A stretch of DNA of 64,000 nucleotides from Mycobacterium avium subsp. avium (lineage in GTDB: Bacteria; Actinomycetota; Actinomycetes; Mycobacteriales; Mycobacteriaceae). A model generated the notes under the pieces. That model had not been told where the DNA came from, did no database searches, and was given only the letters and a program-made list of their open reading frames with translations. The translations under genes and the position numbers were made by a program. This document shows, piece by piece, positions 8,219 to 16,356 of this stretch. The DNA lies in NCBI RefSeq assembly GCF_009741445.1, contig NZ_CP046507.1, positions 2,914,001 to 2,978,000 on the forward strand, read 5' to 3'. Numbering within the stretch: the first letter of the stretch is position 1; the number at the start of each line of letters is the position of its first letter.

Positions 8219-9715
8219 ATGCCGAAAGCCCAGGACTGGGAAGAAACGCTCGCCGATCTCCAGCGGCGCCGTCAGCACGCGTTCGACATGGGCGGCCCGG
8301 AGCGGCTGGACAAGCACCGCAACAAGGGCAAACTCGACGCCCGCGCCCGCATCGAATACCTGCTCGACCCGGGCACGTTCCGTGAACTCGGCACCCTGGT
8401 CGGTGGCGAGATCGCCGCCGATGGCCTGGTGGTCGGCTCCGGCGAGATCAACGGCACGCCGGTGATGCTGGGCGCCGAGGATTTCACCACCCTGGCGGGC
8501 AGCATCGGGCCCGGCGGCAACTCGAAGCGCTACCGCATCGCCGAACTGGCGTTGCGGGACAAGATTCCGTTGGTCATGCTGCTCGAGGGCGCGGGCTTTC
8601 GCCCCACCGGCGGGCATTACGGCCGCACCCCGACCGACCTGCTGGCCCAGGCGCAGTGCTCTGGTCGCGTCCCGACCGTCGCCGCCGTGCTCGGCCCGTC
8701 GGCCGGACACGGCGCGCTGGTGGCCCCGGTCTGCGACTTCCGGATCATGAGCAGGCAGGGGGCGATCTTCACCGCCGGGCCTCCCGTCGTCAAAGAGTCC
8801 ACCGGAGAAGACATTTCGAAAGAGGACCTGGGCGGGCCGGATGTCGCGCTGCCCAGCGGCGTGATCCACAACGTCGCCGAAAACGACGAAGCGGTGCTCG
8901 ACGACGTCCGCCGCTACCTGTCCTACTTCCCGCCCAGCGCCTGGTCGTACCCGCCGTCGCTGCCCGCCGGCGACGCCGCCATGCCGCGGCCGACGCCGGA
9001 GCTGCTCGACATCGTCTCCCGGGACAACCGCCGCGTCTACGACATGCGCGCCGTGCTCGACGTGGTGTTCGACAGCCCCGACTGGTTCGAGGTGCAACCC
9101 CAGTTCGGCAAGGCGATCATCTGCGCGCTCGCCCACCTCGGCGGCCACCCCGTCGCGGTGGTGGCCAACCAGCCTCAGGTGCTGGCCGGCTCCATCGACG
9201 CCGACGCCGCCGACAAGGCGGCACACTTCATCATGGTGGCCGACTCGTTCCACCTGCCGATCGTCTTCCTCGCCGATAACCCGGGCATGCTGCCCGGCAG
9301 CCGGTCCGAACGCAGCGGTGTGCTGCGCGCCGGCGCGCGGATGTTCGCCGCCCAGACCGCGGCGACCACGTTGAAGCTGCACGTCACGCTGCGCAAGGCG
9401 TACGGGTTCGGGTCGATGGTCATGTCGCTGTTGGGATTCGACCATCAGGTCGCGACGTTCGCCTACCCGGGTGCAACCATGGGCGCGATGAGCGCGGCGG
9501 CGCTGAGCCGCGCCTCGCACGCCGGTGAGGACCTCTCCACCAAGCTGCGCAACGCCGAGCTGCAGGCCTCCTACCGGTCGGCCGAGCACATGGGGTTCGA
9601 CGAACTCATCGACCCGCGTGAGACGCGGGACGCGTTGCTGGCGTCGTTGCGGCGCGGCCTGTCCAGCCGGCAGGCCGCCGCCGAACCGGTGAGCCGGACC
9701 GTCATCATGCCCTGA
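8219..9715 (+). CDS. Acyl-CoA carboxyltransferase (AccD/PccB-type beta subunit)
   Basis: 498 residues with two crotonase-like halves of the biotin-dependent carboxyl transferase family. The N-terminal half carries the GPGGNSKR and GRVPTVAAVLGPSAGHGA blocks. The C-terminal half carries the VVANQP, DNPGMLPG and KAYGFGSMVM blocks that line the carboxybiotin and acyl-CoA sites. GAGGTAGGA precedes the ATG. No biotin carboxylase or BCCP gene is visible nearby, so it would have to borrow an alpha subunit, or it could be a decarboxylating or CoA-binding relative. It diverges from the P450 gene across the palindrome at 8128. Confidence 0.85.
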   Translation: MPKAQDWEETLADLQRRRQHAFDMGGPERLDKHRNKGKLDARARIEYLLDPGTFRELGTLVGGEIAADGLVVGSGEINGTPVMLGAEDFTTLAGSIGPGGNSKRYRIAELALRDKIPLVMLLEGAGFRPTGGHYGRTPTDLLAQAQCSGRVPTVAAVLGPSAGHGALVAPVCDFRIMSRQGAIFTAGPPVVKESTGEDISKEDLGGPDVALPSGVIHNVAENDEAVLDDVRRYLSYFPPSAWSYPPSLPAGDAAMPRPTPELLDIVSRDNRRVYDMRAVLDVVFDSPDWFEVQPQFGKAIICALAHLGGHPVAVVANQPQVLAGSIDADAADKAAHFIMVADSFHLPIVFLADNPGMLPGSRSERSGVLRAGARMFAAQTAATTLKLHVTLRKAYGFGSMVMSLLGFDHQVATFAYPGATMGAMSAAALSRASHAGEDLSTKLRNAELQASYRSAEHMGFDELIDPRETRDALLASLRRGLSSRQAAAEPVSRTVIMP

Positions 9716-9724
9716 ACCGGTACG

Positions 9725-9787
9725 CCGCGAGAGTGCAACTACCGACGGCACCTCTCGGGAAACGCGTCGCTAGTTGCACTTTCGCGG
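9725..9787. terminator. Long inverted repeat between convergent genes
   Basis: Arms 9725-9741 (CCGCGAGAGTGCAACTA) and 9771-9787 are complementary at 16 of 17 positions around a 29-nt loop. The element starts 10 nt after the carboxyltransferase stop and ends exactly at the stop of the opposing gene, so it is well placed as a bidirectional terminator. It has no T-tract. It resembles the hairpins at 22666 and 37096. Confidence 0.6.
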
Positions 9788-10828
9788 TCAGCCGGCTCGG
9801 TAGGCGGCGACGATCGGCTCGAGCTCGTCGGGTGTGGCGCCGTGCAGGATGACCGCGTCGGCGCCGTAGTCGAATTCCTGGCGGATGCGGGCCACACACT
9901 GCTGCGCAGACCCGGTGGCCGAGGGTTCCAGCCATTCGTCGGGGATCAGCGTCGCGATGTGCTCGATCTGCTCCGGGGTGGCCTTGTGGTCGATCCCGCC
10001 GGCGATCGACGTCACCACCGGGTCGTCGCGGAACCGTTGCAGCACAGCGGAATCCCAGTCGTTGGTGCGCACCAGCAGGTCTCCGTAGCCCTGCAGGTAG
10101 GTGGCCAGCCGGGCGACCGTCTTCTTCAGCCGCAGCTGTTCGGGCAGATGGTCGCCGACGGTGGCGAAGCACGACCACACCCGCACGCTGTCGGGGTCGC
10201 GGCCCGCCTTCTCCGCGGCCGACTTGACGGTCTTGACGCTGCGCTGCAAGGTCTCCGGGGTGAAGTAGGTGTGCAGTATGACGTCGTCGAATACCCGCCC
10301 GCCGAGCGCGAGCGTGTTGGGCCCGAACGCCACCAGGGCCAGCCGGATGTCCTCGTTGAAGTCCGGATCGAGAAACAGGATGGGGTACTTACCCATCGGT
10401 CCGTCGTGGTTGAAGATCAGCTCGCCGTGCCACAGGCGGCGCATCACCCCGGCCCAGTCCTCCATCTGCGCGGTCGTCACCGCCGGTATGCCGAACGCCC
10501 CATAGATCGCGGCGATCCCCCGTCCCACGCCGAGGGTGAACCGGCCGCCGGACAGTCGATGCATCGTGGTCGCCCACGACCCGGTGATCAGCGGATGACG
10601 GGTGTTGTGATTGGTTGCGGCGGTGGCGATCTGCATCCGGTGGGTGACCGCGCACGCCGCCCCGACCAGAGACGACGCCTCTTTGACGTTCCACCGCTCG
10701 GAGATGAAGGCGGTGCCGAAGCCGAGTTCCTCGCCGCGGCGGGCCTCGTCCATCAGGGTCGCGGGGCCCTCACCTCCTGCCCCGGCCAGCAGATAGAAGC
10801 CCAACTCGTCAAGCACCCGGTCGCTCAA
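9788..10828 (-). CDS. Luciferase-like (F420-dependent) oxidoreductase
   Basis: About 346 residues with a TIM-barrel luciferase-like fold. Typical blocks are EELGFGTAFISERWNVKEA, AATNHNTRHPLITGSWATTM and LGVGRGI. Mycobacterial members usually use coenzyme F420 for hydride transfer. The TTG at 10828 is chosen because its codon overlaps the stop of the upstream gene (TTGA); GTG at 10816 is an alternative. It is the last gene of a tightly packed minus-strand operon with the NTF2-like protein, alpha/beta hydrolase and BVMO-like flavoprotein. Confidence 0.85.
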   Translation of the reverse strand: MSDRVLDELGFYLLAGAGGEGPATLMDEARRGEELGFGTAFISERWNVKEASSLVGAACAVTHRMQIATAATNHNTRHPLITGSWATTMHRLSGGRFTLGVGRGIAAIYGAFGIPAVTTAQMEDWAGVMRRLWHGELIFNHDGPMGKYPILFLDPDFNEDIRLALVAFGPNTLALGGRVFDDVILHTYFTPETLQRSVKTVKSAAEKAGRDPDSVRVWSCFATVGDHLPEQLRLKKTVARLATYLQGYGDLLVRTNDWDSAVLQRFRDDPVVTSIAGGIDHKATPEQIEHIATLIPDEWLEPSATGSAQQCVARIRQEFDYGADAVILHGATPDELEPIVAAYRAG

Positions 10829-11205
10829 TTCCAAACCCCTTGCTGGTAGCCGCAGTTCCAAACCTCGGTGATCTTGCCATCGACGACCCGGAAAACCTCG
10901 ATGCCGGCGATGTTGGTTTCCGCGCCGTCCTTGGTCCTGATCGTCGAGTCGTAGACGATCGCCACGTGCTCGCCGTCGTCGCCCTCGACGACGACGTTGA
11001 GGTCGAAGTGCAGCGAGTCGGCCATCTCCCACATGTCCACCACCCGCTGTACCGCCTCGGCGTGTGTCAGCGTGTGCGCCGCGCCGACCTCATGCCGGAT
11101 AACCGTGTCGCCCAACAACTCCCGGGCCAGTTCGATGTTGCGTTCGTTCCACACCACCAGGTTGTACAGCTCGACCACGGTGCGAGCGGTCCAGGTGGGC
11201 CGCAT
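10825..11205 (-). CDS. NTF2/SnoaL-like small protein
   Basis: 126 residues. The pattern VVELYN, ELLGDTVIRHE, then VVEGDDGEHVAIVYDSTIRT and FRVVDGKITEVWN is typical of the SnoaL-like NTF2 fold, which includes isomerases, cyclases and epoxide hydrolases acting in a conical cavity. It overlaps both neighbours: its ATG shares one base with the stop of the hydrolase gene, and its own stop overlaps the start of the luciferase-like gene. It therefore probably acts on an intermediate of that operon. The exact reaction is unknown. Confidence 0.8.
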   Translation of the reverse strand: MRPTWTARTVVELYNLVVWNERNIELARELLGDTVIRHEVGAAHTLTHAEAVQRVVDMWEMADSLHFDLNVVVEGDDGEHVAIVYDSTIRTKDGAETNIAGIEVFRVVDGKITEVWNCGYQQGVWN

Positions 11206-12326
11206 CAGGCAAGCACCGCGTCGCGCAGGAACCGGTCGGTGATGCGCTGTACCCGCCGGGAGAAGATGTGCCCGACGTGGCTGCCGTCGTACCAGTACAA
11301 CTGGCCGGCCCAGCGGTCCTGTAAGGCGTTCGCGGGCTCGCGCATCGCCATCCGGTCGTGCCAGGCCCCCACGATGAGCCGGCGCTCCGGCGGCGGCGCC
11401 GGGGTCACCGCCAGCGGGTCGATCACCGAGGTGAGCCGGGTGACCACCGGGGATTGCAGCAGTTCGCGGAATCCGTCCCGGGCCGGCCCCCAGCGCTGCA
11501 GGTGCCGGGCGATCATCGCGTTGAGTCCCAGGATGGGCGTGTACAGCGCGACGGCGTCGACCTGCCTCTCCAGGTGGGAGACCAGTGCGGCCACCGGGCT
11601 GCCCATCGAAATGCCCGCCACCACAAGGGTGCTGGCCTGCGACCGGGCCCAGCGCACCACGGCGCGCACCTCCGACACCGCGCGCATCATGCCCGCGACG
11701 TTGCCCAGCGGATCCATGTCGGGGTAGACCGGCCACTGCCGGCGCCGGCACCCGTGTCCGGGCTGTACCGGCATCGCGATGTTGAACCCCAGCTCGCGAT
11801 GTATTCGGCCGATGCCGGACAGCAGCAGGTCTTCGGTGCCGCCCTGGCCGGCGCCGTGCACCCAGACCAGCCAGGGTCTGGGCCCGTCACGGTGCCGGCG
11901 CAGGTGCACCACCGCCCGGGCCGGGCCGCCCAAGCCGTCGGCCACCAGCGTCGCCGGCAGCGCGGGGTCGTGCTCGAAGGCCATCCGTTCGTAGTCGAGA
12001 CCGGCGATGCTGCGCCGCCGAATCGAGGTCGGCCGCAACGGGTTCGGCGCGGCGTGCGCGCCGTCGATGCCCAGCGCGGCGAGTTCCTCGGCGGCAGCGG
12101 CGCAGGCGTCGACCGGGCGCAGCGCCGCCGGGCTGCCACCCAGCAGCGAAAAGGCGCTCAGCACAAGCTCGTCCAGCATGACCTCACCGAACTGGCGTGC
12201 ACCGCGGGGCGACAGCGGAGCCCAACCGGTCGACTCCTGCAGGCCCGCCACCGTCCGCGGCACCAGCATGGCCAGTTCCCGGGCGGCGTCTCTGGCCAGG
12301 CTGAGCCCGCTCAATGCCTTCGCCAT
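11205..12326 (-). CDS. Alpha/beta hydrolase (esterase/lipase-like)
   Basis: 373 residues. WVHGAGQGG supplies the oxyanion region, GISMGS the nucleophile elbow (GxSxG Ser), an Asp lies in GAWHDRMA, and a His in YDGSHVGHIF completes the triad. The N-terminal ~130 residues are helical and lack obvious motifs. GAAGGTGAG precedes the ATG at 12326. It follows the BVMO-like gene at a 14-nt gap, a common arrangement in which the monooxygenase makes an ester or lactone and the hydrolase opens it. Confidence 0.85.
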   Translation of the reverse strand: MAKALSGLSLARDAARELAMLVPRTVAGLQESTGWAPLSPRGARQFGEVMLDELVLSAFSLLGGSPAALRPVDACAAAAEELAALGIDGAHAAPNPLRPTSIRRRSIAGLDYERMAFEHDPALPATLVADGLGGPARAVVHLRRHRDGPRPWLVWVHGAGQGGTEDLLLSGIGRIHRELGFNIAMPVQPGHGCRRRQWPVYPDMDPLGNVAGMMRAVSEVRAVVRWARSQASTLVVAGISMGSPVAALVSHLERQVDAVALYTPILGLNAMIARHLQRWGPARDGFRELLQSPVVTRLTSVIDPLAVTPAPPPERRLIVGAWHDRMAMREPANALQDRWAGQLYWYDGSHVGHIFSRRVQRITDRFLRDAVLA

Positions 12327-12340
12327 CCGCTCACCTTCAA

Positions 12341-13969
12341 CTAAGCCAGCTTGAAACCGGTGTAGCCGCCGGCCGCGATTTCGTCGCACCTGCGCCGGTA
12401 TTCGGGGATCCCGCCGGTATAGCCCATGTACATCCGCTTCTTGCCGGGCACGTTGCCACCGTTGTACCAGGAGTTGCACGACGGGTGGACCAGAACCGTG
12501 GGCGCGACGAGCGCGGTGGTGTGCTCGATCCACTCCTGCTGGGCGGTGCTCAGCGCCTCGATGGTGCGAATGTGGTTGGCGCGCAGGTATGCGATGCAGT
12601 CGCCGATCCATTCCACGTGCTGTTCGAGGGCGGCGACGAAGTTGGTGGCGGCACTGGGGCTGCCCGGGCCCTGGACGGTGAACAGGTTCGGAAAGCCGGC
12701 GACCGCCAGGCCCAGATACGACAGCGGCCCCTGGGTGGCCCAGAACTCGGCCAGCCCGATGCCGCCGCGGCCCCGGATGTCGATCCGGCTGAGCGCACCG
12801 GTCATGGCGTCGAAGCCGGTGGCGTAGACGATGACGTCGAGCTCGTGGAATCGGTCGTCGGTGCGAATGCCGGCCGGGGTGACCTCCCGGATCGGCGCCT
12901 TGCGCAGGTCGACGAGGGTGACGTTGTCGCGATTGAAGGTCTCGTAGTAGCCCTGGTCGATGATCGGCCGCTTGCAGGCGAAGGGATGCACCGGCACCAA
13001 CGACGCCGCGGTCTCGGGGTCTTTGACGATCCGCGCGACCGCCTCGCCGTACAGTTCGGCGGCCATCCGGTTGGCTTCGATGTCGAAGAAGACGTCACCC
13101 CAGTTCAACGCCCCCAGGACGCCGTGCTCCTCGATGGCGCGCAGTTGTTCTTCGCGGGTGGCCGATTTCAGCGGCGGCCGCCCGAGCATTTCCAGCAGGA
13201 CGGAAAAGGCGCTCAGCCGGGCCGCGCCGATCGGGTGGGCGCGTTGAGCGGCGCGGATTTCGCCGTAGCGCGCCTTCATCTCGTCCAGCTCGCCGGGTTG
13301 GAATCGGTGCACCCGCCAGGGCAGGGTGTATGCGGGTGAACGCTGAAACACCGAGAGGTGCAACGCTTCTCGGGCAACCACGGGGATGAGCTGGACACCG
13401 GTCGAGCCGGTGCCGATGACGCCGACGCGCTTGCCGGTCAGGTCGACGCCCGCGGCCGGCCAGCGGCTGGTGACCAGCGACGTCCCGGCGAAGGTGTCCA
13501 TCCCGGGGATGTCGGGCTGCAGCGGCACGGACAGGATGCCGGAGGCGGCGACCACGAACGGAACGCGGAAGGTGTCGCCGGACCGGGTGCGCACCGACCA
13601 CCTCGCGGCGTCTTCGTCGAAGGTCATCGCGACGACCTCGGCGCCGAATTGGATGTCGCGGCGCAGGTCGAGCCGGTCGGCGACGTAGTTGAGGTAGGCC
13701 AAGATCTCGGGCTGCGCCGGCATCGACTCCGTCCACACCCACTCCTGCTGGATCTCCTCGGAGAAGCTGTAGGAGTATTCGATGCTCTCGATGTCGCACC
13801 GTGCGCCCGGATAGCGGTTGAAAAGCCAGGTGCCACCGACGTTTTCGGCCATCTCCAGCACCCGGGCGGGGATGCCGAGTTGGCGCAGCCGGTGCAGCAT
13901 GTACAGCCCGGAGAATCCCGCGCCGATGACGAGTACGTCGAACGGGGTGTCGGCTTCGGTCATCCTCAC
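12341..13969 (-). CDS. Baeyer-Villiger-type flavin monooxygenase with altered fingerprint
   Basis: 542 residues. Two Rossmann motifs are clear: GAGFSG near residue 16 for FAD and GTGSTG near residue 187 for NADPH, with GGTWLFNRYPGARCD and ATGFD also typical of BVMOs. The fingerprint FxGxxxHxxxW reads FAGTSLVTSRW, so the conserved His is Val. The start is GTG 13969, whose codon overlaps the stop of a 10-codon leader ORF; ATG 13963 is an alternative. It is the first gene of the operon running to 9788 and diverges from the Rieske gene over palindrome site 2. Confidence 0.9.
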   Translation of the reverse strand: MRMTEADTPFDVLVIGAGFSGLYMLHRLRQLGIPARVLEMAENVGGTWLFNRYPGARCDIESIEYSYSFSEEIQQEWVWTESMPAQPEILAYLNYVADRLDLRRDIQFGAEVVAMTFDEDAARWSVRTRSGDTFRVPFVVAASGILSVPLQPDIPGMDTFAGTSLVTSRWPAAGVDLTGKRVGVIGTGSTGVQLIPVVAREALHLSVFQRSPAYTLPWRVHRFQPGELDEMKARYGEIRAAQRAHPIGAARLSAFSVLLEMLGRPPLKSATREEQLRAIEEHGVLGALNWGDVFFDIEANRMAAELYGEAVARIVKDPETAASLVPVHPFACKRPIIDQGYYETFNRDNVTLVDLRKAPIREVTPAGIRTDDRFHELDVIVYATGFDAMTGALSRIDIRGRGGIGLAEFWATQGPLSYLGLAVAGFPNLFTVQGPGSPSAATNFVAALEQHVEWIGDCIAYLRANHIRTIEALSTAQQEWIEHTTALVAPTVLVHPSCNSWYNGGNVPGKKRMYMGYTGGIPEYRRRCDEIAAGGYTGFKLA

Positions 13970-13998
13970 CGCCCTGGCTGGTCAGCCGCTGTCGTCAT
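13966..13998 (-). other. 10-codon leader ORF coupled to the BVMO-like gene
   Basis: A strong AAGGAG followed by GTGAC and ATG begins a tiny reading frame, MTTAADQPGR, whose TGA overlaps the GTG start of the monooxygenase (GTGA). The monooxygenase itself has no comparable ribosome site, so it may be translated by re-initiation from this leader. Alternatively the gene's true start differs from either candidate. Confidence 0.45.
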
Positions 13999-14038
13999 GT
14001 CACTCCTTGCCGCGCGACGGCCGGACTGCTGAAATCTA

Positions 14039-14057
14039 TACTGTAATGGACTTAGTA
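14039..14057 (+). promoter_or_regulatory. Island palindrome, site 2 (divergent BVMO / Rieske promoter)
   Basis: TACTGTAATGGACTTAGTA matches the reference palindrome at 13 of 19 positions. The left half-site is perfect and the right keeps AGTA. It sits 23 bp before the GTG of the Rieske gene and 41 bp from the leader ORF of the BVMO-like gene. Confidence 0.6.
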
Positions 14058-14079
14058 TCAACGTATCGGAGGCGCTGGC

Positions 14080-15093
14080 GTGAAAGTCCCCTTCACCTGG
14101 AAGGTCACCGGCTGGTTCATGGTCGGCTGGTCACCGGAGTTCCCCATCGGAGAGGTGCGCCCGTTGCACTATTTCGGCGAGGACCTGGTGGCCTACCGCG
14201 ACGAGTCCGGCGAACTGCACATCTTGGAGGCGCACTGCAAACACCTGGGCGCCCATCTCGGGCACGGTGGCACGGTGGTCGGCGACTGCGTGCAGTGCCC
14301 CTTCCACGGCTGGCGCTGGGGGCCCGACGGCACCAACCGCTACATCCCCTACCAACCCGATCGGCCCAACCGCGGGTTGCGGCTGAAGGTGTACCCGGTG
14401 CGCGAGCAGTACGACTGCGTGTTCGTCTGGCACCAGCCGCACGGCAAGGAGCCGCAGTGGGAGATGCCGGACATCTTCGGTAAGTTCCCGCAATTCGAGA
14501 CCGACCCGGCGGCCTACTACCGGGCCTACCCCGAGTTTTCCCGGCGCGCCGAGCGTGAGCCGGTGCATCCGCAGATCGTGGCCGAAAACGCGCCCGACAG
14601 CGCCCATTTCGAGTACGTGCACCACGCCACGGTGACGCCGCGGGTGCTGGACTGGAAGATCGTCGAGCAGGAATGGCAGTTCGTCGCCGGCTGGCCCGAT
14701 GCCAACAGCGACGACCCCGAGGCCCTCGCGCTGCGCTTCCACAGCCACCTGTTCGGCCTGGGCGGGGCGATCAGCGTCTTCGAAGGTGCGCAGAACCATC
14801 GGCTGATCTTCACCTGCACACCGGTCGACGACGAGTGCTCGGACCTGTTCTATTCGATCTGGTGGCCCCGCGTCCCCGGCGACACCGCCGACGTGCCCGA
14901 GGGCAAGCTGCGCGAGGTCATCGAAAAGCAGTTCCTGTCCACCGTCTTCGACGATCTGCAGATCTGGCGCTACCAGAAATACGTCGAGCACCCGCCGCTG
15001 TCCAAGGTCGACGCCAAAGGCTATATGGCACTGCGCAAATGGGCCACCCAATTCTATGAGTTGCCGCCGGCCGGAACGTCGTCACCGGCATGA
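14080..15093 (+). CDS. Rieske non-heme iron oxygenase, KshA-like
   Basis: 337 residues. The N-terminal Rieske domain binds a 2Fe-2S cluster through C-x-H (CKH, residue ~53) and C-x2-H (CPFHGW, residue ~73). The C-terminal domain has the mononuclear iron motif in ENAPDSAHFEYVHHA. The layout resembles the oxygenase component of 3-ketosteroid 9-alpha-hydroxylase (KshA), although no reductase gene is nearby. Start GTG at 14080 follows GGAGG. It heads a plus-strand operon whose genes overlap by 4 nt, and palindrome site 2 lies in its promoter. Confidence 0.9.
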   Translation: MKVPFTWKVTGWFMVGWSPEFPIGEVRPLHYFGEDLVAYRDESGELHILEAHCKHLGAHLGHGGTVVGDCVQCPFHGWRWGPDGTNRYIPYQPDRPNRGLRLKVYPVREQYDCVFVWHQPHGKEPQWEMPDIFGKFPQFETDPAAYYRAYPEFSRRAEREPVHPQIVAENAPDSAHFEYVHHATVTPRVLDWKIVEQEWQFVAGWPDANSDDPEALALRFHSHLFGLGGAISVFEGAQNHRLIFTCTPVDDECSDLFYSIWWPRVPGDTADVPEGKLREVIEKQFLSTVFDDLQIWRYQKYVEHPPLSKVDAKGYMALRKWATQFYELPPAGTSSPA

Positions 15094-15719
15094 CGGACCT
15101 GGCAGAGCTGGTGGCGCCGGCGCACACCGCCGTCATCACGCAAGAAGTCCAGGGCGCGGTCGTCGGTCCCGACGCCGGCCTGGGCGCGCTGGCCGCGGAA
15201 GCCCGCCGGGTCGCGCTGCCGAACATCGTGCGGCTGTTGCCGCCGGCCCGCGCCGCCGGTGTGCGAATCGTGCACTGCCTGGTGCAGCGGCGCCCGGACG
15301 GACTGGGCTCCAATCACAACGCCAAGATCTTCGCGCTGGGTCGCCGCTCCGGGCAAGGCCGGGTGGACATCTCCCCCGGCACCCCGGGTGCCACGCTGTT
15401 GCCCGAATTAGGCCCCGCGCCAAGCGATTTGGTGCTGAGCCGGTGGCATGGCGTGGGCCCGATGGGCGGTACCGACCTCGACGCGGTGTTGCGCAACCTG
15501 GGCGTGTCCACCCTGGTGGTGGTCGGCGTCTCGTTGAACATCGCGATTCCCAACGTCGTCATGGATGCGGTCAACGCCGCCTACCGCGTCGTCGTCCCGC
15601 GCGACGCCGTCGCCGGCGTCCCCGCCGAGTACGGCGAGGCGGTCATCGCGAACACGTTGTCGCTGCTGGCCACCATCACCACCACCGACGAGCTGCTGCG
15701 CGCCTGGAGCCGGCCATGA
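15090..15719 (+). CDS. Isochorismatase-fold protein lacking the catalytic triad
   Basis: 209 residues with the isochorismatase-like (cysteine hydrolase) fold: an N-terminal strand AVITQEVQG, HCLVQRRPDG, a loop TLVVVGVSLNIAIPN, and VVPRDAVAG. In active members these positions hold Asp (strand 1), Lys and Cys. Here the aligned strand reads ITQEVQ, the Lys region reads LSRWHG and the Cys region NIAIPN, so all three appear lost. ATGA overlaps join it to the genes on both sides. It may be a non-hydrolytic binding or structural protein of the pathway. Confidence 0.75.
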   Translation: MTDLAELVAPAHTAVITQEVQGAVVGPDAGLGALAAEARRVALPNIVRLLPPARAAGVRIVHCLVQRRPDGLGSNHNAKIFALGRRSGQGRVDISPGTPGATLLPELGPAPSDLVLSRWHGVGPMGGTDLDAVLRNLGVSTLVVVGVSLNIAIPNVVMDAVNAAYRVVVPRDAVAGVPAEYGEAVIANTLSLLATITTTDELLRAWSRP

Positions 15720-16348
15720 CCGACACCGCACCCGGCACGCTGGACGGGTCTGCCGGCGGATTCCCCGAGATCAAGCCCGCCGAGTCGGCGCCGCCGGGTC
15801 TGGGCCGGCTGGTCGCCGCGCTGCGCCGGCTGCAGGACCTGACCGTCGCCACCAACCCGGCGGATCCGCTGTGGACCGTCGCCGCCCGGCACGTCGAGGA
15901 CGCCTGCGCGGTGCTGGACGGCCACCAGGTTCCCGAAGGCGTGTCGCCGGCCGGGCGGGTCATCGAACGGCCCGGCCTCGGCCACCCGCTGCTGCCGCCG
16001 TGGACCGTCGTCGACTCCGGCGCGCACGGCGTCACCATGCAGGGGCATTTCACCCGATCGCACGTGGGCGGCAACAACGCCGTGCACGGCGGCATGATCC
16101 CGCTCTACTACGACTGGCTGTTCGGCATGGTGGTGTCTGGCGCGAACTGTCCACCCACGCGCACCGCCTTCCTACACGTGGATTACCGCAACGTCACCCC
16201 GATCGACGCGCCGCTGACGGCGCACGGCCGCATCACCGACGTCGACGGCCGCAAGATCTTCATCTCCGCTAGCATGACGGCGGCCGACGGCACGCTGCTC
16301 AGTGAGGCCACCGGCCTGATGGTCCGCCTGCTACCCCACCAGCCGTGA
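15716..16348 (+). CDS. PaaI-family thioesterase (hotdog fold)
   Basis: 210 residues. The C-terminal half carries the hotdog signature, with NNAVHGGMIPLYYDWLFG as the central helix and RTAFLHVDYRNVTPID as the following strand. Such proteins hydrolyse acyl-CoA thioesters. The N-terminal ~90 residues are extra compared with small PaaI proteins. It overlaps the preceding gene by 4 nt and is followed 8 nt later by the acyl-CoA ligase start. A related protein is encoded at 35386-36078. Confidence 0.8.
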   Translation: MTDTAPGTLDGSAGGFPEIKPAESAPPGLGRLVAALRRLQDLTVATNPADPLWTVAARHVEDACAVLDGHQVPEGVSPAGRVIERPGLGHPLLPPWTVVDSGAHGVTMQGHFTRSHVGGNNAVHGGMIPLYYDWLFGMVVSGANCPPTRTAFLHVDYRNVTPIDAPLTAHGRITDVDGRKIFISASMTAADGTLLSEATGLMVRLLPHQP

Positions 16349-16356
16349 GAGGCAAA

